Origin: a virus
DNA: 64,000 nt
Reading direction: 5' to 3' (one strand)
Virus record (IMG/VR): IMGVR_UViG_3300011113_000581
Span: 24,134 to 88,133 of that record
Part shown: piece by piece, positions 55,520 through 64,000 of the stretch
Position numbering within the stretch: the stretch's first letter is position 1
How the letters are laid out: every line of letters starts with the position of its first letter
Program-made: the position numbers and the translations under genes
Notes under the pieces: model-generated
Told to the model about the DNA's origin: nothing
The model's input: the letters and a program-made list of their open reading frames with translations, nothing else
Database searches by the model: none

Positions 55520-55531
55520 TTCGCCTATAAT
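55503..55531 (+). promoter_or_regulatory. Candidate sigma-70 promoter
   Basis: CTTACA (4/6 to TTGACA) at 55503-55508, 17-bp spacer, perfect TATAAT at 55526-55531, then TAAAAA. The ATG of the next gene is 25 nt downstream. Confidence 0.5.
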
Positions 55532-55555
55532 TAAAAATAAAAGTTAAGCAAGTAA

Positions 55556-56338
55556 ATGTCCTCTACAAGTTCAAACAAGTCCCCCGTCTTCGTAGACCGC
55601 CCGCTTTACGATTCGGTTCGCGTAACTACTCAAATTGCTGGTAGCGCAACTGCAAATACTTTATTTGTACAGGGTGGTCAGGTCCCAGCAATTCTTGTGG
55701 ACATGGACGCCACTCTTAGCGAAGACAATAACAGTGGTGGTGTTATTGACTCTGTAAAAATTGTCCGTAATGATTTTTATCGTGCCGCTGACTACACCGT
55801 TAGTGCTGCTACTTCGGGAACCGTTATCTCATTTGTAAGTGGACAAGTCGTTAATATTTCTGCTACAGGTGTACTCACTGGTAGTGGTGCTGCAAGTGGG
55901 GTTGGTTATTACACTTATACTGGCGCAACCACTCTTACAGGGGTGAACACAGCTCTCCACTATTCAGGTGGACTGGCTAATGGTTTTACATATAACGGTG
56001 TTAACTACGGTAATCAACCATCAGTAACTTTTGTGTTTTACCACACTCGTGGCACAACGCAACCAGTTCCCGCTTCTGGTGATTACAAGGTCGTGTTCGC
56101 CAAAACTGTCCCTGGTAATACACAAGAAGTTGATTGCTCCGATGTAATGCCCGTCATTGCCACTCCTGCGATGTCCGCAGGCAACACTACAGGGCTCGGC
56201 AACACGGCTCCGCTACGCAATAAGGGTGTGTACCTGGAACGAGGCGACAGGCTGTATGTAGGCGTCTTCCCGGACGGTCCCAACATCTCTGGCTACATCC
56301 CTGGTGCACACATTATTGCTCAAGGTGGTTTCTTCTAA
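55556..56338 (+). CDS. Virion protein, 260 aa
   Basis: Beta-rich, Gly/Thr/Ser-rich (VRVTTQIAGSATANTLFVQGGQVPAILVDMDATL) with an ERGDRLYVGVFPDGPNISGYIPGAHIIAQGGFF end. Has the look of a tail or decoration protein; not recognised. Own promoter upstream. Confidence 0.5.
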   Translation: MSSTSSNKSPVFVDRPLYDSVRVTTQIAGSATANTLFVQGGQVPAILVDMDATLSEDNNSGGVIDSVKIVRNDFYRAADYTVSAATSGTVISFVSGQVVNISATGVLTGSGAASGVGYYTYTGATTLTGVNTALHYSGGLANGFTYNGVNYGNQPSVTFVFYHTRGTTQPVPASGDYKVVFAKTVPGNTQEVDCSDVMPVIATPAMSAGNTTGLGNTAPLRNKGVYLERGDRLYVGVFPDGPNISGYIPGAHIIAQGGFF

Positions 56339-56341
56339 GTT

Positions 56342-58009
56342 ATGGCAGCAAAAAGTGGTAGTAGCTTTGGTACCTTTGGAGATGAAAAACGATTTAATGT
56401 TAAAGGTGTTCAACCAATAACAACAGAATTCTCCAGGGGTTCTGTTCCTTATTCCATCTATACAGCAAACAGAGAATCTGCTTGGACTAGATGGAGAAAA
56501 GGTTACGAGCTAGCTACTGCAACATCGTATACAAATAATTTTTCTTACCGTTTCAAGTATACAGTTCCTTTCCCAGAAGGATTTTTGCCCCCTGGAACTG
56601 AGTACCCAGATATCCTTGGTTATTTTCAAGGCTTTCCAACAAGAAATAAAGAGTTCCGAGTCCATTGGGCAGCAAAGAAAACACCTGGCAGCGTACGGTT
56701 TGATCAACTCAAGGCATACGTTGCACTGCTTAATGTTTATTCTTTTGATCGACCATCTTTTAGCGAATTAAACGTCGGTCAATTTTTTGATGACGATACA
56801 AATGTTGAATCGATAGATGCATATATTGCCTCCATAACAGAAGATGCTGATTACTGGTATGTAAAACTAAACGGCCTCTGGAGCACGGCAAACAAACTTC
56901 CTCCTCCGTTATATGTAAATTTAGGATCTGGGTTAGAAGGATTAAAAGCATTAAACGGAGAAGTTTTAGAAGATCGTATCCTTGTAAAAAATGGAACAAT
57001 AATTGATCGTGACAGCATTAACCCTGAAACTCAAACAAGATATGGCTATGTTCAGGCTGTAGTTGTAGACACCGATGAAGACACGGGCATAATTAAATTA
57101 AAAAAAGCTGGATCAGTAGAAGCAACTCCTGATCGTATATTAGTTAGCCCTGCAACTAGGCCGCCTTCTATTGGTAGATATTTTATTACCGGCCCAAGAT
57201 ACTGCTGCACGTGCCAAGACTTTACGCATCGTGATTACAGCTATTTACTTAATCTAGGCGCCGGAAACAAACGTGCTTTCCCCAGGTCAACAGTATCTAA
57301 CGTAAAGCCTGGACGCCATGAGCTGTTAAAAAATCTTGGCATTATTGATAACGCCATGATGACAGATGCAGATGTTAACCGTATTTTGCAGATTATTGCC
57401 CCTGGTGAAGACTATACACTTGCCGATACTATTACTACAGAGAACATTGTTGATTTACTTTCAGCCAGAGATAGTCCTGGCGTGTTCAAAGAATTTGGCT
57501 CTACTTATTTAAGGTCTACTTCAGATCCAGGGCTCACTGGATCCAAGGCTGAAGGCATGCCTGGATACAATGACTATTCTTCTGTAACTGTTCAAACCGA
57601 TGGAAACTCTATTCCTCAGATTGAAATAACATCATTAACTGATATTTGGACTCCCGTGTTAGATGAGATGCGTTACTGCAAACACATTTATGCAATGCGT
57701 TTTCAAGACGATGTGTTCCCGCCAGAGCCATCAGATTTTCCTGTTGAAAACGGTAGCATGACAAGGTGGGAACAAGATCTTGTTGAATCAACAGAAAAAG
57801 ATCAAAGGAAAAAATTACGCAAGCTTTCAGAAGAGACCTTGACTTACATGGATGTACCGCCATATAACAGTCAAGCGCAAAACATGCAACCAATGCTTCA
57901 GCGTCTTTTTAACATCCCGCTAACTTATATAAAAATTGATGGTTTTACCATGTACGATAAAAATGGAAATACGTACAATCCATCTGCAGGCGAAAGACCG
58001 GCAACCTAA
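56342..58009 (+). CDS. Large virion protein, 555 aa, SWIM-like Cys/His
   Basis: N-terminal beta region, then ITGPRYCCTCQDFTHRDYSY near residue 290 and MRYCKHIYAMRF near residue 445. CTC and CKH together are the ligand pairs of a SWIM zinc finger, here about 155 residues apart. Position between tail genes and the fibre suggests a baseplate or tail-tube-associated protein. Confidence 0.5.
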   Translation: MAAKSGSSFGTFGDEKRFNVKGVQPITTEFSRGSVPYSIYTANRESAWTRWRKGYELATATSYTNNFSYRFKYTVPFPEGFLPPGTEYPDILGYFQGFPTRNKEFRVHWAAKKTPGSVRFDQLKAYVALLNVYSFDRPSFSELNVGQFFDDDTNVESIDAYIASITEDADYWYVKLNGLWSTANKLPPPLYVNLGSGLEGLKALNGEVLEDRILVKNGTIIDRDSINPETQTRYGYVQAVVVDTDEDTGIIKLKKAGSVEATPDRILVSPATRPPSIGRYFITGPRYCCTCQDFTHRDYSYLLNLGAGNKRAFPRSTVSNVKPGRHELLKNLGIIDNAMMTDADVNRILQIIAPGEDYTLADTITTENIVDLLSARDSPGVFKEFGSTYLRSTSDPGLTGSKAEGMPGYNDYSSVTVQTDGNSIPQIEITSLTDIWTPVLDEMRYCKHIYAMRFQDDVFPPEPSDFPVENGSMTRWEQDLVESTEKDQRKKLRKLSEETLTYMDVPPYNSQAQNMQPMLQRLFNIPLTYIKIDGFTMYDKNGNTYNPSAGERPAT

Positions 58010-58048
58010 AGCAAGCTATTTTAAAATAAAACTAAAGAGTGAAAAAAA

Positions 58049-60292
58049 GTGTTAATCCTTGGTTCAACTTCTGATTTAATTCAAGTTGTTACTTCAAGTG
58101 CAACTTTGATTGAAGTGCATGCTTCATATGTTGATAACAATAGTGGCGTTATTGGACCGCAAAGAAAAAACACACTTATTGTATCGGCAACAACAACAAC
58201 AATTGTTAGTCCGCCCGCCGAAAATATTCAACGAAACGTAAGGACTCTTTATTTTAAGAATGAGTCTGGATCAACAACAAACATTCTGGACGTTCAACAT
58301 ACAGATGGTGTTAATACCAGTACTATCTGGGAAGGACCCCTGGAACCTGGTGAAGAACTTGTATTAGATCAGGAAGGAAATTGGAGCGTTCATGCTTCAA
58401 ATGGATTAGAAAAAGTTTATGCCATGATCGGTCCAACGGGACCAACCGGCCCTAGTGGTGGACCAACAGGTGCAACCGGACCTCAAGGTACAACCGGTCC
58501 TACAGGTGCTACAGGTCCACAGGGATCCACTGGCGCCACTGGTGTACAAGGTGCTACTGGGCCGCAGGGATCTACAGGTATTCAAGGATCCACAGGGGCT
58601 ATTGGTATCACTGGCGCTACAGGGCCACAGGGCTCGACTGGGATACAAGGTGCTACAGGAGCAGCTGGCCCCACTGGGGCAACAGGAGTTGTTGGTGCTA
58701 CAGGCATTCAAGGCCCCACTGGAGCACAAGGAACTACTGGAGCAACAGGAGCAACGGGTGTTGGCATTACAGGAGCAACCGGAGTCTCTGGCGCCACAGG
58801 GGCCACTGGACCACAGGGGTATTCGTCTAGTTTGTTTAAGTACACAACCAATACAGGAGCAACAAGCGGCAACCCAGGTGCGGGTTATTTGCTGTGGAAC
58901 AACTTAACACAAACAAGTTCTACGCAAATTATTATTAACCACCTTACAAATGACAATGTTGACATCGATATTTTTCTTGCACAGATAGCAAACACTGAAG
59001 TCATTACTATTCAAGATCAAAGCAATAGCTCTAATTATCAAACTTGGACTGTTAATGGCACTCCAACAAATACTAATCCGGGAACAGTAAACAGTTACTG
59101 GACATACCCGGTTACTCTTTCTGGTTCCGGTGGTACCGGCGCAACTAATTTTTCAAATAACCAGGCAGTTTTTCTAGCTATTATTAGCGGTCCACAAGGA
59201 GCGACTGGCCCTACTGGTGCAAGTGGGGTAACTGGCCCTACAGGTGCTACGGGAACTCAAGGTCCCACTGGAGCAAATGGATCTCAAGGTGCCACGGGAG
59301 TACAAGGCGCTACTGGAGTACAAGGCGCTACTGGCCCTACTGGCGTCAATGGGGCAACAGGCATACAGGGACCTACTGGTACACAAGGTGCTACAGGTGC
59401 CACTGGTGTTAATGGAGCTACAGGCATTCAAGGCCCCACTGGAGCTACCGGCGTTGATGGCGCCACAGGGATACAAGGGGCTACTGGAGCAACTGGTGTA
59501 CAAGGTTCTACAGGTATTCAAGGACCTACTGGAGCAACCGGTGTACAAGGAGCAACCGGTGTGCAAGGTGCTACTGGAGCAACAGGCCCCCAGGGAGCCA
59601 CTGGTGTAGGAAGCGCATTCACTGGTGGAACACTAACAAGTAATTTGACATTAGCGGCGGGGACTACATCACTCTCGCCGTTGACATTTCAGTCAGGCAC
59701 TAACTTAACAACTGCAACTGCCGGAGTTTTTGAATACGACGGCAAGGTTTTTTACAGCACACCCGCAGGCCGTGGCGTGTCGCCATCGATGATGGTCTAC
59801 CGTTTGAACAGTACACGTACAGGCACTAATAATACCGCCCTTACTTCAATCTTTGGAGTTGGTGTAAGCCTACAAGCATCTACTGTTTATGCATTTGAAA
59901 TGCGTTTAGTAATGCGAAAAACTGTCGGTACAACTAGTCATGATATACGATTGCAAATGAGCAGCAGTTCCGCCCTTGGAACTATTTGGTATACGGGAGT
60001 TTCTTCAACGTTTGCTTCTCCCAGCACTTCTGGCAATAGCAGCACTACAGTTTCTTTCTATGGTGCAACCGAAGGTAACGTTACAATTTTGTCTGGTATT
60101 ACTACGGCCAATATACAAGTTCAATGCTCACTTCAAGGTAATTTTGATACCGGTTCGGCTACAACGTTCACACCGTCTTACACTTTGTCTGCCGCCCCCG
60201 GTGGTGCATATACTACTCAAGTTGGCACTTATTTTGCCATCTGGCCCATCGGTGCTGCTGGCGCCAACACTTCCGTCGGACCCTGGGCATAA
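58049..60292 (+). CDS. Collagen-like tail fibre, 747 aa
   Basis: GTG start. N-terminal beta domain (1-127, likely tail attachment), first collagen block (about 128-257, roughly 43 Gly-x-y triplets), a globular insert (258-378), second collagen block (379-520, about 47 triplets) and a C-terminal domain (521-747, [22 protein letters not shown] type) that recurs in phage fibres and probably trimerises or binds receptor. Triplets are dominated by GPT, GAT, GPQ and IQG, with Thr at the third position. Confidence 0.85.
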   Translation: MLILGSTSDLIQVVTSSATLIEVHASYVDNNSGVIGPQRKNTLIVSATTTTIVSPPAENIQRNVRTLYFKNESGSTTNILDVQHTDGVNTSTIWEGPLEPGEELVLDQEGNWSVHASNGLEKVYAMIGPTGPTGPSGGPTGATGPQGTTGPTGATGPQGSTGATGVQGATGPQGSTGIQGSTGAIGITGATGPQGSTGIQGATGAAGPTGATGVVGATGIQGPTGAQGTTGATGATGVGITGATGVSGATGATGPQGYSSSLFKYTTNTGATSGNPGAGYLLWNNLTQTSSTQIIINHLTNDNVDIDIFLAQIANTEVITIQDQSNSSNYQTWTVNGTPTNTNPGTVNSYWTYPVTLSGSGGTGATNFSNNQAVFLAIISGPQGATGPTGASGVTGPTGATGTQGPTGANGSQGATGVQGATGVQGATGPTGVNGATGIQGPTGTQGATGATGVNGATGIQGPTGATGVDGATGIQGATGATGVQGSTGIQGPTGATGVQGATGVQGATGATGPQGATGVGSAFTGGTLTSNLTLAAGTTSLSPLTFQSGTNLTTATAGVFEYDGKVFYSTPAGRGVSPSMMVYRLNSTRTGTNNTALTSIFGVGVSLQASTVYAFEMRLVMRKTVGTTSHDIRLQMSSSSALGTIWYTGVSSTFASPSTSGNSSTTVSFYGATEGNVTILSGITTANIQVQCSLQGNFDTGSATTFTPSYTLSAAPGGAYTTQVGTYFAIWPIGAAGANTSVGPWA

Positions 60293-60332
60293 CTTAATTT
60301 AGTTGCTATAGTCAAGCAACTGGCCAAAAGTT

Positions 60333-61946
60333 ATGCGGCTCCATTTGCTTGGCTTGTTTCATACCAAAACAAGCATTGCCTATTCTCACTGTGCTTTCAC
60401 AGGTAAAGTCTTGCGTTTTTCCAAGATGATGCAAGCCTATGGTTATGAGGTAATTGAGTACTCCAATGAAGGAAGTGAATCGTCAGCAGATAAACATGTC
60501 GCAATGCTGACAAACGGTGAATTCAATTCACTGTACGGCAAAAGAAAAGAAGTGGATTTTCACGGTGATGATGCCACGGTAGGGAGCAAAGGTCACACTT
60601 TGTTTGAAGAACGCTTAATACCTGCCTTAAAAGAAAATTTAGAAAAAGAAGATATAATCTGTCATCCATTTGGCCATGCACATAGCCGTTTGCTGACTGA
60701 ATTTCCTGAGCACCAACACGTTGAAACAGGCATTGGTTATCCAACGCTGATGCCAAATAGCTTTCGCATTTTTGAAAGTTATGCCTGGATGCATTACCAC
60801 CAAGGTAAAGAAAACAGGCAAGGTAAAAACTATGAATGGGTTGTTCCTAATTACTTTGATTTAGATGATTGGGAACCATCTTACGAGCCTGGTAAGTACC
60901 TTGCTTTTCTCGGTCGCATCTGTTCTGCCAAAGGATTAGACACAATCAAAGAAATTGCCAACTACAGCCCCTGGCCAATCATCTTACATGGACAAGGAGA
61001 TCCAACCCCCTGGAGCCACCCAAACATTGAATACCGTGGGCCTATTACCGGCAAAGCACGTTCTGAATTTCTACGCAACGCACGTGCAGCACTAATGCCA
61101 ACAAACTTTACCGAACCATTTGGCGGCAGTGGTGTGGAAGCCATGCTGTGCGGTACACCGTTAATCGCAGTTGACTACGGTGCGTTCACAGAAACAGTTA
61201 TTGATGGTGTCACGGGATTTCGTTGTCATACACTCCAGGATTGGGTTGATGCAATCCATCGTGTTGATAATCTTAGCCGAGAAGTGATTACTAATACCGC
61301 ACGCTCTAAGTACAGTTTGGAAGCTTGCGGTAAAAAATACAACAAAATTTTTAAAGATATTAATAATTTATGGAAAAAAGGCTGGTACGAGATGCCAGAG
61401 AGTGACAAATTAAATTTTACTTACATTCATAATGAAGAGCAGCCGTTTGCCAAGCGGTTAAGTAAGTGGATTTCTGATGTTCTTAAGCCGAGCAAGATTC
61501 TTGATATTGGCTGCGGTCCTGGGACTTATGTAGAGGAAATGCGGAAACAAGGACTAGAGGCATTTGGTTATGACATAGATGAACGTGTCAATGGTAAGAG
61601 ATATCTTACTCAGCAAAACTTATTTGAAATCACAGACACTGGTGATGCTGCCATTTGTTTAGAAGTGGCTGAACACATTGAACAGTCAAAAAGTAAAGGA
61701 ATTACAGAGGCGTTAATCAATTGCTTGACTCCAGGGGGCATTTTAATTTGGAGTGCGGCTGCCCCTGGCCAAGGAGGCGTTGGGCATATAAATTGCCAAC
61801 CAAAAGAGTACTGGGAGAAATTATTTTTAAAACTATCTGTTACGCGGCTATTTGAAATGGAAGAAATTTTACTGGCATACATTAAAAATGGCTACCACAT
61901 GGGTTGGTTTGCAAAAAATTTCATGATATTTAAAAAAGCAGCTTGA
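60333..61946 (+). CDS. Glycosyltransferase (GT4)-methyltransferase fusion
   Basis: 537 aa. Residues 1-350 are a GT-B enzyme: YLAFLGRICSAKGLDTIKEIA, then MPTNFTEPFGGSGVEAMLCGTPLIAVDYGAFTE (E-x7-E of family 4). Residues 380-537 are a class I methyltransferase: ILDIGCGPGTYVEEM (SAM motif I), then AAICLEVAEHIEQS. Likely adds and then caps a sugar by O-methylation. It directly follows the fibre gene, so the fibre is a plausible acceptor. A hairpin AGTTGC/GCAACT precedes the start. Confidence 0.85.
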   Translation: MRLHLLGLFHTKTSIAYSHCAFTGKVLRFSKMMQAYGYEVIEYSNEGSESSADKHVAMLTNGEFNSLYGKRKEVDFHGDDATVGSKGHTLFEERLIPALKENLEKEDIICHPFGHAHSRLLTEFPEHQHVETGIGYPTLMPNSFRIFESYAWMHYHQGKENRQGKNYEWVVPNYFDLDDWEPSYEPGKYLAFLGRICSAKGLDTIKEIANYSPWPIILHGQGDPTPWSHPNIEYRGPITGKARSEFLRNARAALMPTNFTEPFGGSGVEAMLCGTPLIAVDYGAFTETVIDGVTGFRCHTLQDWVDAIHRVDNLSREVITNTARSKYSLEACGKKYNKIFKDINNLWKKGWYEMPESDKLNFTYIHNEEQPFAKRLSKWISDVLKPSKILDIGCGPGTYVEEMRKQGLEAFGYDIDERVNGKRYLTQQNLFEITDTGDAAICLEVAEHIEQSKSKGITEALINCLTPGGILIWSAAAPGQGGVGHINCQPKEYWEKLFLKLSVTRLFEMEEILLAYIKNGYHMGWFAKNFMIFKKAA

Positions 61947-61985
61947 TACCACACTTGGTAAACTGATAGCAATGGACGTTTTGAA

Positions 61986-62330
61986 ATGAGTTTTTTTGAA
62001 GGTTATCAGCAAACGCTGTTTTTCTACCCAGATACTTTATGCATTCCTGGCGTGACTAAGGCGTATGACGTTTATACAATCAACTATTTATCTACAAGAA
62101 ATTACACTTTAATGGTAACCGTTCAAGATATTGATACCAGTGTTGTAGTGAGACTGGAAGGAAGTATGGACGGTGTTAATTATGGAGCCATGATCTCCAA
62201 CACCATTACAGCTAATGGTGTGTATGCGTACAATGTTTATGGATTTCCTGTTAAAAAAATTCGAGCAAATTTTTTAAAAGAAACGGGTGGCAACAATGCA
62301 CGAGTTACCTTTCAAATTGCAGCTAACTAA
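61986..62330 (+). CDS. Small beta-rich virion-type protein, 114 aa
   Basis: TLMVTVQDIDTSVVVRLEGSMDGVNYGAM ... ARVTFQIAAN: a single beta-sandwich-like domain as in fibre-associated or carbohydrate-binding proteins. Overlaps the convergent hydroxylase by 4 nt. A GTAAACT motif lies upstream. Not assigned. Confidence 0.5.
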   Translation: MSFFEGYQQTLFFYPDTLCIPGVTKAYDVYTINYLSTRNYTLMVTVQDIDTSVVVRLEGSMDGVNYGAMISNTITANGVYAYNVYGFPVKKIRANFLKETGGNNARVTFQIAAN

Positions 62331-63121
62331 ATCAAGCTCCAGCTTCGCCACCATTTGGTAATCACATACTTATTCCCACTTACTGGGGGGTATGCTTCGT
62401 GCATTGTTTTTAAGTTAGGGAGACCATTTTTATAAAGGTTGTTCCACGCCAATAAAAATCCTTTTTGCGGCTTAACCTTCAATTTTAAATGTTTAAAAAA
62501 GGTTTCTCCCCCGGTTTCAACATCATTTAAGTAAACCATGGTGCTCCAGGTTCGTTGACCCATCCATTCGCAATAGATGCGATTTTCTGGTGTACCTGGC
62601 ATGAAGAAATCCCAATGCTCTCTGTAGTATTGCCCTGGCTCATAACGTTGAGCTTGCATGGTTTCACCTAAAAATGGCTCCAACCCCATGTAATCGGATA
62701 TTTTTCGATCAACGTTTAAAAATAAAGGAGAATCAAAATAGTGAAGGTCAGCTGTCTTGCTTGTTCGATAATCGGAGACTACGCAAGAATCTGCAGGATC
62801 AGAAACGGTAGAAGGTCTGGCCTTGTCATCAATATATTCAATAAGTTGATTGCATTCTGCAGAAGATAAAAAATCTTTACAAATGTAAATTTGCGTAAAT
62901 GGGTAGTAAATTTGTTCCGCTTTTTTTGTAATAGGTAGCTTATGGAAATATCTATAATCGATTTGTTTAGGCTTTGCTTTGAATGCACATATGTTCATTA
63001 TATATTTAATTTGGCCATCGTCAAACCCATATTGCTCGCGAAACGACCTTATAGTTTGCGCTTTACTGACGCCCCCTACCGCCGCTTTCATGAAATCTTT
63101 CACGTGGTCTGTGGTAACCAT
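62327..63121 (-). CDS. Prolyl 4-hydroxylase (2OG-Fe(II) oxygenase)
   Basis: 264 aa from ATG 63121. The double-stranded beta-helix Fe ligands are all visible: His169 and Asp171 in YYREHWDFF, His241 in MHEAYPPVSG, and the 2-oxoglutarate-binding Lys251 in GNKYVITKWW; GGETFF precedes. This is the P4H alpha-subunit type that hydroxylates peptidyl proline. It lies two genes from a collagen-like fibre rich in proline, a strong functional hint. A start at 63217 is possible but adds an unconserved-looking tail. Confidence 0.85.
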   Translation of the reverse strand: MVTTDHVKDFMKAAVGGVSKAQTIRSFREQYGFDDGQIKYIMNICAFKAKPKQIDYRYFHKLPITKKAEQIYYPFTQIYICKDFLSSAECNQLIEYIDDKARPSTVSDPADSCVVSDYRTSKTADLHYFDSPLFLNVDRKISDYMGLEPFLGETMQAQRYEPGQYYREHWDFFMPGTPENRIYCEWMGQRTWSTMVYLNDVETGGETFFKHLKLKVKPQKGFLLAWNNLYKNGLPNLKTMHEAYPPVSGNKYVITKWWRSWSLI

Positions 63122-63173
63122 TTTTATAGCTGTATTGTTAGTACAATGTATTAGTTCTGCAGAAAAAACACAA

Positions 63174-63320
63174 GTGGAAATCTTGGTTTTAACATTTGCT
63201 GTTGTTTTCGGCGGCATTTACGGCATCAGCTCTGCTTTTCTGGCACATACCTGTACATACCATGACAACCAGCCCGGCAAACGATCATTTAAAACAATAC
63301 ATCACAGAACGTCTGCCTGA
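63174..63320 (+). CDS. Possible small membrane protein, 48 aa
   Basis: GTG start, VEILVLTFAVVFGGIYGISSAFLAHTCTYHDNQ: one hydrophobic helix. It overlaps the 51-aa frame at 63262. Divergent from the hydroxylase. Only one of the two overlapping frames may be used. Confidence 0.35.
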   Translation: MEILVLTFAVVFGGIYGISSAFLAHTCTYHDNQPGKRSFKTIHHRTSA

Positions 63321-63417
63321 CTTAGTGCCCGGGTTAATCGAAGGCATCGAAGATCAACCTAGTTTTACGGTTGATCAGCAGTACAGACCACTTTTTGACC
63401 CTGTTTACAGGGCTTAA
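63262..63417 (+). CDS. Hypothetical 51-aa protein
   Basis: MTTSPANDHLKQYITERLPDLVPGLIEGIEDQPSF...DPVYRA: acidic, helical then extended. ATG 63262. Not recognised. Confidence 0.4.
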   Translation: MTTSPANDHLKQYITERLPDLVPGLIEGIEDQPSFTVDQQYRPLFDPVYRA

Positions 63418-63467
63418 TTGACTGTTCATTCAGCGCTGTTAGGATATCCATAAGGTTTAGATCAACC

Positions 63468-63683
63468 ATGGACGCAATCGATCTTCCAATGAACGTGGAG
63501 TTTTCCATCCACGCAGCAGCCTTAGCTATTCAGAGGTTGGATCGCGATGAACTAGAAGAAGCGTTCATTGAGATGCTCCACCAAAAGGCTCTGGAACGCC
63601 AGATGTTCTTAGGTATTCTCAAAGATCACGGTATTGACGCCGACATCAATTTTAACCTTTCTACGATAGGGCAAATCTCTTAA
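63468..63683 (+). CDS. NblA-like phycobilisome-degradation protein (candidate)
   Basis: 71 aa. EFSIHAAALAIQRLDRDELEEAFIEMLHQKALERQMFLGILKDHG matches the NblA pattern in order and spacing: E-F-S-[IL] start, L-[SD]-R-[ED]-[EQ] turn, then a long helix with R-x-M-[FY]-x-x-[FI]-L-K. NblA tags phycobilisomes for Clp proteolysis, and freshwater cyanophages carry it. Length is right for one helix-turn-helix unit. The match is by eye and needs alignment. Confidence 0.45.
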   Translation: MDAIDLPMNVEFSIHAAALAIQRLDRDELEEAFIEMLHQKALERQMFLGILKDHGIDADINFNLSTIGQIS

Positions 63684-63687
63684 TCCC

Positions 63688-64000
63688 ATGGCCACCCGCA
63701 CTGTTCAAGGTACTCTGGACACCTTCACCGTTAATTCTGGGTCTGAAATTACTTATCTTGGTAACACGACTGCTGGCTCTAGTGGTGGATTGGACATCCG
63801 CGCATTCCGTGTCAACCCTTCCACTACTGGTGACATTATTGTCAACATGGTGAATACTGTCGGCATCGTCACTCTGGAGATCTTTCAAGAAGATGCCTAC
63901 ACTGCATCAAATGCTCCCACCGGCTATTCAAAATTTGCTAATATTGCAAAAAACGGCAAAAGCAAGGGAGTAGTTGGTGTGACCGTTACGGATGCCACTA
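63688..64000 (+). CDS. Virion-type protein, cut by window end
   Basis: MATRTVQGTLDTFTVNSGSEITYLGNTTAGSSGGLDIRAFRVNPST...: beta-rich, Thr/Gly-rich, 104 residues visible. Codon use is C-rich as in the capsid genes, implying high expression. Probable structural protein; the 3' end is outside the window. Confidence 0.45.
   Translation, partial: MATRTVQGTLDTFTVNSGSEITYLGNTTAGSSGGLDIRAFRVNPSTTGDIIVNMVNTVGIVTLEIFQEDAYTASNAPTGYSKFANIAKNGKSKGVVGVTVTDAT

Noticed and set aside
58429-59610. CRISPR or satellite repeat array
   Set aside because: The short-period repetition is the Gly-x-y codon pattern of the collagen-like fibre, in frame and not separated by spacers. No CRISPR array seen anywhere in the window.
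62942-63154. 70-codon plus-strand frame
   Set aside because: Antisense to the prolyl hydroxylase gene, no ribosome-binding site.

Overview
The window looks like part of a tailed-phage (Caudoviricetes) genome infecting a cyanobacterium, probably a freshwater or estuarine Synechococcus/Cyanobium-type host. Phage evidence: large terminase, portal, an overlapping scaffold-like gene, a major-capsid candidate, a collagen-like fibre, a T7-type family-A DNA polymerase, SSB, Gp157-like and GP88-like proteins. Host evidence: an NblA-like small protein, cyanobacterial-type DnaA boxes (TTTTCCACA), and small families I associate with cyanophages. No integrase or repressor is recognisable, so a lytic lifestyle is likely. 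Both window ends cut genes.

Layout. (1) 1-9.2 kb, mixed strands, accessory: endonuclease VII fragments, a PD-(D/E)XK nuclease, a sugar cassette (GDP-mannose 4,6-dehydratase, a ColD-like dehydratase with His in place of the PLP lysine, two GT69-like transferases), basic small proteins, a promoter-driven structured RNA ending in a tRNA-like domain, and a protein-kinase-like gene. (2) 9.2-33.4 kb, almost all on the minus strand: DNA metabolism (polymerase, double-OB SSB, Gp157-like, GP88-like, PcfJ-like) plus dozens of small genes. Several gene boundaries here carry structured intergenic elements: class A and class B stem-loops 23-34 nt upstream of start codons, class C hairpins just after stop codons, and four tRNA-like structures containing the stop codons of consecutive small genes. 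(3) 32.4-33.5 kb, divergence point with a cluster of DnaA-box-like sequences, a candidate origin. (4) 33.5-62.3 kb, all on the plus strand: virion and packaging genes. Ten or so unknown, glycine/alanine-rich and disordered proteins come first, then small terminase-proximal genes, terminase, portal, scaffold, capsid, a lysis candidate, tail and fibre genes, and a glycosyltransferase-methyltransferase fusion. (5) 62.3-64 kb: a prolyl 4-hydroxylase on the minus strand, then small plus-strand genes including the NblA-like one and a truncated virion-type gene.

How it fits together. The right arm builds the particle. Its collagen-like fibre is rich in Gly-Pro-Thr and Gly-Ala-Thr triplets and sits beside a glycosyltransferase/methyltransferase and a prolyl 4-hydroxylase, suggesting a post-translationally decorated fibre. 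The left arm handles replication and host takeover, and its small genes appear to be expressed from transcripts punctuated by RNA structures. The most unusual signal is the set of four tRNA-like elements at 31.3-32.1 kb: each has a T-arm-type loop on exactly 7 + 5 = 12 stacked base pairs, with compensatory changes between copies.
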